The notes beneath the pieces were generated by a model that was not told the DNA's origin, made no database searches, and saw only the letters and a program-made list of their open reading frames with translations. The position numbers and the translations under genes are program-made. From Acidobacteriota bacterium (GTDB taxonomy: Bacteria; Acidobacteriota; Terriglobia; Terriglobales; Acidobacteriaceae), in the NCBI GenBank assembly GCA_021846945.1, contig JAJZVZ010000010.1, positions 1 to 57,308 on the forward strand: a stretch of 57,308 bases of DNA, written 5' to 3'. Positions 52,914 through 57,308 of this stretch are shown one piece after another. How positions within the stretch are numbered: position 1 is the first letter of the stretch; each line of letters begins with the position of its first letter.

Positions 52914-53918
52914 TCACTGCGCCCACGCCAGCCCGTCCGAAGCCTTGCCGGTGTCGATGGCGCGCGTCATCTTCCACGTCTCCAGATCGATTTCCGCGAC
53001 CTGGTTGCTTCTCATGCAGGAGACATAGGCGGCTTTGCCGCCGGGGCGCATCAGCACCTCCTGCGGATCGGCGCAGACCGGCACCGAGCGCGCGACCTTC
53101 ATCGTCTTCAGGTCCACTACATCCACCGCATCTTTGGCGGGGATCGCCATCAGCAGCCAGCGGCCGTCGAGGGTGGGCGCGCTGCCGTAGCCGAGCCCGT
53201 CAAGCGGCACCCAGTGTTTGACGCTCTCGGCCGCGGTATCAATGACCGCCATCCGCGGCTGGGTCTGGTCGGCGGTGAAGGCCCAGCGGTCGTCCATGGA
53301 GACAGAGATGCGCTGCGTATTGCCGGAGATGGGGATGATCTTGAGCAGCTTGTGCGCCTGCATGTCGAGCACAGAGACGGTACCGGGACCGACGTTGGCG
53401 GTGTAGCCGCGGCGGCCATCGTGCGAGATGGCCAGCATGTGGCTCTCCGGCTGGCCGGTGGGGATGGAGCCGATGATCTTGAGCGTCTTCGGATCAATGA
53501 TGGTGACTGCATGCTCGAGCTCGGTGGTGACGTAGAGCAGGCCGTCCTTCGGCCCGAAGATGGGGCAGTGGGGGCGCACGCCGCGACCGAAGTCAACCGT
53601 GTCGACGATCTTCTGCGCAGCGATGTCGATGACCACCATCTTGCGGCCGTTGGTTCCCGGCTTGCCCACGCCGGCATCGCTGTAGATGGGCACATAAGCC
53701 AGGCGGCCGTCGGGCGAGGCGGCTACCTCGTGTCCGGTAATGCCGCCCTCGGGCACGGAGGCAAGGCGCCTGCCGGCGACGGGATCGACGATGCCGAGGC
53801 TGTGGTCGCCTTTTTGCGCGACAAGAAGGCGGGCGGATTGTGCGAAAGCGGCGGGCATCATGGAAGACGCAAGGACAAGGGAGGCAAACAGGGGAAGCTG
53901 CTTCAAAGCGGACCTCAC
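52914..53918 (-). CDS. Exported YVTN/NHL-like beta-propeller protein
   Basis: A 334-residue protein with Sec signal peptide (LPLFASLVLASSMMPAAFAQ) from GTG 53918. It is built from about seven propeller blades with recurring motifs such as VVIDIAAQKIVDTVDFG, TIIDPKTLKIIGSIPTG, SVLDMQAHKLLKIIPIS and DVVDLKTMKVARSVPVC. These YVTN-type propellers are often extracytoplasmic with unknown ligands. It converges with the E2 gene, six bp between stop codons. No catalytic residues are recognisable. Confidence 0.87.
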   Translation of the reverse strand: MRSALKQLPLFASLVLASSMMPAAFAQSARLLVAQKGDHSLGIVDPVAGRRLASVPEGGITGHEVAASPDGRLAYVPIYSDAGVGKPGTNGRKMVVIDIAAQKIVDTVDFGRGVRPHCPIFGPKDGLLYVTTELEHAVTIIDPKTLKIIGSIPTGQPESHMLAISHDGRRGYTANVGPGTVSVLDMQAHKLLKIIPISGNTQRISVSMDDRWAFTADQTQPRMAVIDTAAESVKHWVPLDGLGYGSAPTLDGRWLLMAIPAKDAVDVVDLKTMKVARSVPVCADPQEVLMRPGGKAAYVSCMRSNQVAEIDLETWKMTRAIDTGKASDGLAWAQ

Positions 53919-54047
53919 TTGGACTACGGAATGACTATACTCCAGCGGGTCATGGGGATCGTAGTGAAATCGGCAGGTATCGACATTACCGCCTGGATGT
54001 ATTCCGACTGAACGGGTTGAGCAGCGGTACGACAGGCGGCTCCGCCA

Positions 54048-54260
54048 TTACAGAAGCTTCCGAAAATCTTCTACACTGAGCCCGGCATCCCGCACGATGC
54101 CGCCCATGGTGATTGCGTTCACGGGGTTGTGGCGTGGAATCGTGAGGATGCGCATTCCATCCGTCATTACGATGTGAGCGCCCTGACGAAGGATCCGAAA
54201 GCCGGCCTTTTGCAACGCTGCAACAGCCCTGAGATGATGGATCCCGGCGATCTTTGGCAA
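54048..54260 (-). CDS. hicA: HicA-family toxin
   Basis: A 70-residue protein with TTG start, the earliest possible since a stop precedes it. The fold fits HicA mRNA interferases: LQKAGFRILRQGAHIVMTDG with the conserved catalytic His (usual motif GSH, here GAH), then TIPRHNPVNAITMGGIV and AGLSVEDFRKLL. HicA cleaves mRNA when not held by HicB. The gene follows hicB by 34 bp. Order antitoxin first, toxin second, is the less common but known arrangement. Confidence 0.85.
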   Translation of the reverse strand: MPKIAGIHHLRAVAALQKAGFRILRQGAHIVMTDGMRILTIPRHNPVNAITMGGIVRDAGLSVEDFRKLL

Positions 54261-54294
54261 TGCTTATGGCCTTCCGATAACCAAACGCGGACTT

Positions 54295-54498
54295 CTACGC
54301 GACTGCGACTTCAACTACGCGGCCATCCTCATTTCGGGCAAGTTCCTCAGCCGCGTCAATATACTCGCGGATGGCCACACGAATATTGGCCAGAGCCTCT
54401 TCTTCCGTCTTGCCTTGGGACCAACAGCCCGGCAAACCTGGACAAGACACACTAAAGCCTTCGTCGGATTGGTAGAGGACGACGCGATAAGTGGCCAT
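54295..54498 (-). CDS. hicB: HicB-family antitoxin
   Basis: A 67-residue protein from ATG 54498. The segment YRVVLYQSDEGFSVSCPGLPG then CWSQGKTEEEALANIRVAIREYI is the degenerate RNase-H-like HicB fold that blocks HicA. No C-terminal DNA-binding helix-turn-helix or ribbon domain is visible, so this is the short HicB type and autoregulation may need another factor. Pairs with hicA downstream. Confidence 0.87.
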   Translation of the reverse strand: MATYRVVLYQSDEGFSVSCPGLPGCWSQGKTEEEALANIRVAIREYIDAAEELARNEDGRVVEVAVA

Positions 54499-54648
54499 GC
54501 AGGTATCGTACACCGATTAAGGACCGGACATGAACCGACTGGTTAGACCGCGCTGATCCGGCAGGGCCGCCGAGGTACGGCTACCAATGCGCTGTACGGT
54601 GCACAACCTTCCCCGGTACCGCTCAGCACGAATGCCGTAAACTGATGC

Positions 54649-55848
54649 ATGGAAAATCCCATGCCAATGCGCCCGTGCCGGGTTGAGATCCGTACTCAAG
54701 CCTTCGAAGAAAATTACCGATTTCTGCGCAGCCTGGTGGCTCCGCCGACGGAGCTGCTGGCGATCGTCAAGGCCGATGCCTACGGTCACTCGCTGGCGCT
54801 GTGCGCGCCGGCGGCGGTACGCGCGGGAGCGCAGTGGCTGGGCGTCACCAGCGTCGAAGAGGGCATAGCCGCGCGGGCGCTGTGCCCTGAGGCGCACGTG
54901 CTGGTGATTGGCGGCGTCTTTCCGGGACAGGGCGCGGCGGTAATCGAGCATGGCCTGACCGTGGTGGCGTGGGAGCTGTGGCAGTTGAATGAGCTGGAGT
55001 GCGCAGCGCGCGCCGCCGGAGCGTTGCCGGCTTCGCTGCCGGTTCATCTGGAGATCGACACGGGCATGAGCCGCCAGGGCGCCAGCCCGCATGGACTGGA
55101 GCCGGTACTGGCGCGGTTTGCGCCGGGGTCGCGGCTGCGGCTGGAAGGCGTGATGACGCACCTCTTCGCCGCCGACGAGGCCGGCGGCATGGTGACGGCC
55201 TCGCAGCTTGCCCAGCTCAATGAAGCCGTGGAGCGGATCGAAGCGGCGGGGCTCTATGCCGATTGGCTGAGCGTGGGCAACTCGGCCGCTTTGCTCGCGG
55301 GACAGGAGCGGGAGATCACGGCTTTGGCCGCCCGGCACGGCATGAAGCCGATGCTGCGGCCCGGCCTGGCGCTCTATGGGCTAGTTCCGCGCTTTGATCC
55401 CACCTTCGAGGAAAACATTCCGCCCTCGATTGCCGCGGCGCGCCAACGGCTGCGGCCGGTGCTTAGCTGGAAGGCCGAAGTCGTGGGTGTGCGCTCGGTT
55501 CCGGCCGGCTCCGTGGTGGGCTATAACGGCACCTTTGTGGCTACCGAGCCGATGCGGCTGGCGCTGGTGGCGGCGGGCTATGCCGACGGCCTCGACCGCC
55601 AGCTCGGCAATCGCTTCAGCCTGCTGGTGCGCGGCGAGCAGGCGCCGCTGGTGGGCCGCATCAGCATGGACCAGTCCGTGCTGGACGTAACCGGGATTCC
55701 CCGCGTCGAGGCCGGCGATGAAGTGGTGATCCTGGGAACACAGGGAACAGAGACAATCACCGCCTTCGATTATGCCGACGCCACTGGGACCATTCCCTGG
55801 GAGGTCTTTACGCGCATCGGGCCGCGGGTGCGGCGGATTGCAGTTTAG
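54649..55848 (+). CDS. alr: Alanine racemase
   Basis: A 399-residue PLP enzyme that makes D-alanine for peptidoglycan. Lys41 in AIVKADAYGHS binds PLP, and the opposite catalytic Tyr292 is in VVGYNGTFVA. The barrel has HLEIDTGMSRQG and LSVGNSAALL; the C-terminal beta domain has VGRISMDQSVLDVTG. The start is ATG 54649 or the in-frame ATG 54661; no strong ribosome site separates them. Length is normal. Lies divergent from hicB. Confidence 0.95.
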   Translation: MENPMPMRPCRVEIRTQAFEENYRFLRSLVAPPTELLAIVKADAYGHSLALCAPAAVRAGAQWLGVTSVEEGIAARALCPEAHVLVIGGVFPGQGAAVIEHGLTVVAWELWQLNELECAARAAGALPASLPVHLEIDTGMSRQGASPHGLEPVLARFAPGSRLRLEGVMTHLFAADEAGGMVTASQLAQLNEAVERIEAAGLYADWLSVGNSAALLAGQEREITALAARHGMKPMLRPGLALYGLVPRFDPTFEENIPPSIAAARQRLRPVLSWKAEVVGVRSVPAGSVVGYNGTFVATEPMRLALVAAGYADGLDRQLGNRFSLLVRGEQAPLVGRISMDQSVLDVTGIPRVEAGDEVVILGTQGTETITAFDYADATGTIPWEVFTRIGPRVRRIAV

Positions 55849-55863
55849 AGCCTGTGCGCTCGG

Positions 55864-56526
55864 CTACCTCGCCATGGCCTCATGCGCGGCGGCAAGGTCG
55901 GTTGCCCCCCGCACCGCGGAAATCATGGCTTCCATTCCGATGTTGGAGTTCAGCAGCATGTGGTAAAGGCTGCGGCAGCACCAGTCCTGCTGGTAGTAGG
56001 TACGGATGACGGCGGCGCGGCGCTTGTCCATGGCGGCAATCTGGGCGGCAATTTGCTGGTCGGACTGGTGAGCCTTCTCAGGAAAGGCATGTGCGAACCA
56101 GTCGCGCTTGGCGCTGGCGGTGGCATAGACAAAGATGTGAAAGCAGCCCGGATGGCCAGCCAGCGCGCAGGCTGATCCCCGACCCACCAGCACGCAGTTG
56201 CCTTGCCGGGCCGCGTCAAGAATCTCCTGGTGGACGAGCGAGAGCATGCGGTTCGAGTCGAAGACCTGCTCCTCGCCAATGCTGGTGGTGGAATAGACCG
56301 AATCGAGCCAGAAGACCTTGCCGTAGCGGTAGTACCAGGGGTCGAGCCGCTCATCGAAGCGGGCCGCCATCTTGGGATCCACCCCGGCCATGCGTGCCGC
56401 GCCAGTCACAAGCTCTGAGTCCAGCAGCCGCCATCCCAGCCGGGCTGCCAGATCGTGCGCAAACTCGCCGCCACGGGAGCCGTACTCGCGTTCGACGGTG
56501 ATGACCTTGATGGGTCCATGGAGCAT
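55864..56526 (-). CDS. Cytidylate-kinase-like family protein
   Basis: A 220-residue protein; ATG 56526 follows GGGGAAAT. It opens IKVITVEREYGSRGGEFAHDLAARLGW, the P-loop variant of the cytidylate_kin2 group (REYGSGG in place of GxGSGKS), followed by DSELVTGAARMAGV. Arg-rich SAKRDWFAHAF and DKRRAAVIRTYYQ fit the LID and NMP regions. Related to Cmk but a separate family whose substrate is not established. Converges with alr. Confidence 0.85.
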   Translation of the reverse strand: MLHGPIKVITVEREYGSRGGEFAHDLAARLGWRLLDSELVTGAARMAGVDPKMAARFDERLDPWYYRYGKVFWLDSVYSTTSIGEEQVFDSNRMLSLVHQEILDAARQGNCVLVGRGSACALAGHPGCFHIFVYATASAKRDWFAHAFPEKAHQSDQQIAAQIAAMDKRRAAVIRTYYQQDWCCRSLYHMLLNSNIGMEAMISAVRGATDLAAAHEAMAR

Positions 56527-56644
56527 GGCGATCAATTTCCCCTGCGACTGAGAGGATACAACGGATGGCAGCGCAAATGAAAACCGGCACGGGAGAAATC
56601 TGTCCCGCGCCGGCATGTCCGGTTGCCTCGGAGATCGGCCCGAT

Positions 56645-57308
56645 TTACTGCGTAACCATCTGCACAGGCTGGTTTGCAGGTGGCGACAGATGGCGTGCGT
56701 TGGGCGCGGATGGGGCGGTTGGCACAGCCGGAGCCGGAGGTTGCGGCGGAAAGGCCGGCCCCTTCTTGATGCGCAGATCGCCGTTCTTCGCGCTGAGCGT
56801 GAACTTCGGCCCGCCGGAGCCGATGCGGCCGGTGACGGTCTTGTTTTCGTCTCCGCTGATGGTCAACTGAAAGTCGGAGACGATGTCGCCGTTGTGCGTG
56901 CTGCCGTCCACTGTAGCCGAGCCGTTCTCAGGCACAGTCACTTCTACGTCGCCTCTGCCGTTTCTGGCCTCAACACCGAACCCGGCAGCAGGTTCCACAG
57001 AGATTTGGCCATTCCGGTCTTCCACATAGCTGTCGCCATAAATTTGGCTCAGGTCAACGTCTTTGGCATGGGTGACCACGCGCACCGCACCTTTCGCCTC
57101 TGTGACGTGAAGGTTATCCGAGTCGAGAGACAAATCGCCGGGCAGGCTGGCGACTTGCAAATCGGTCACGGAGGTATGCAGGCTGGTCGGCCCGGTGATG
57201 TTTTCCATGTGTACATCGCCGAAGATTTCGCCGTTCACATTGATCTTGCCCTTGATCGCAGAGAAGGTCATGTCGCCGTAGTTGCCGTCGGCGGCCAGGT
57301 CGCCGGTC
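56645..57308 (-). CDS. DUF4097 beta-strand repeat protein (5' partial)
   Basis: The frame is open to the right edge, so the N-terminus lies outside. The visible 220 codons are a right-handed beta-helix-like repeat, e.g. KINVNGEIFGDVHMENITG, GDVEVTVPENGSATVDG and GPKFTLSAKNGDLRIKKG, the DUF4097 pattern. A Pro/Ala-rich tail (PPQPPAPAVPTAPSAPNA) ends the protein. Usually extracytoplasmic, sometimes linked to anti-sigma or adhesin-like proteins; function unknown. Confidence 0.8.
   Translation of the reverse strand, partial: TGDLAADGNYGDMTFSAIKGKINVNGEIFGDVHMENITGPTSLHTSVTDLQVASLPGDLSLDSDNLHVTEAKGAVRVVTHAKDVDLSQIYGDSYVEDRNGQISVEPAAGFGVEARNGRGDVEVTVPENGSATVDGSTHNGDIVSDFQLTISGDENKTVTGRIGSGGPKFTLSAKNGDLRIKKGPAFPPQPPAPAVPTAPSAPNARHLSPPANQPVQMVTQ

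Noticed and set aside
52042-53221. Overlapping plus-strand frames inside the E2 gene and the convergent propeller gene
   Set aside because: Ala/Arg/Pro-rich shadows of very GC-rich genes.

Overview
The window looks like chromosomal DNA from an Acidobacteriota (Terriglobia-type) soil bacterium. The main clues are two Oar-like, carboxypeptidase-regulatory-domain TonB-dependent outer-membrane proteins of about 1150 residues, each paired with a lineage-type membrane-anchored regulator. Tat-exported Gfo/Idh/MocA oxidoreductases and xylose-isomerase-like proteins are also abundant, alongside a rich glycosidase set. This assignment rests on gene content; no rRNA or other phylogenetic marker is present. 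No tRNA, rRNA, CRISPR array or intact insertion sequence was seen.

Layout. 1-9.0 kb: a glycan block with a GH42 beta-galactosidase (5' end cut by the window edge), an exported GH92 alpha-mannosidase, a LacI-family regulator and a large DUF5107-TPR protein. 9.2-11.8 kb (minus): a compact operon of ApbE-like FMN transferase, Tat-exported Gfo/Idh/MocA oxidoreductase and a two-helix His-containing membrane protein. 12-14.2 kb: a GH115-type alpha-glucuronidase. 14.6-20 kb: a membrane-anchored regulator divergent from an Oar-like receptor. 20-25 kb: two Tat-exported TIM-barrel isomerase-like proteins and two more exported Gfo/Idh/MocA proteins. 25.1-33.6 kb: a sugar-acid module with an NAD-dependent epimerase/dehydrogenase-like protein, DHDPS-type aldolase, DgoD-like dehydratase, IclR regulator, diheme cytochrome c, PQQ dehydrogenase and MFS carrier. 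33.9-41.1 kb: a CxAxR-type sulfatase, a second lower-GC Oar-like receptor and its divergent regulator paralog. 41.1-41.7 kb: a small scar with a broken serine recombinase and a ParG-like ribbon-helix-helix gene. 41.8-57.3 kb: mostly housekeeping genes (metallophosphoesterase, nucleotidase, amidohydrolase, PfkB kinase, zinc-ribbon coiled-coil protein, AsmA-like protein, GH13, DoxX-like, LipB, E2 acyltransferase, beta-propeller, HicBA, Alr, cytidylate-kinase-like, DUF4097).

How it may work together (inference): the glycosidases and sulfatase trim plant or microbial polysaccharide, the Oar-like receptors import or bind fragments, and exported Gfo/Idh/MocA and TIM-barrel proteins oxidise or isomerise sugars in the periplasm. 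The PQQ dehydrogenase and cytochrome make aldonates that the MFS carrier imports; the dehydratase and aldolase then split them to pyruvate plus an aldehyde.

The strongest new signals are: (1) a shared palindromic element, 16 of 19 bases identical, upstream of both the IclR gene and the epimerase-aldolase operon, a candidate IclR operator; (2) two independent copies of a divergent pair of Oar-like receptor and membrane-spanning regulator with a homologous periplasmic sensor-like domain, each with a 17-bp palindrome between the genes; (3) the tightly overlapped ApbE, exported oxidoreductase and two-helix membrane protein operon, a candidate periplasmic redox unit.
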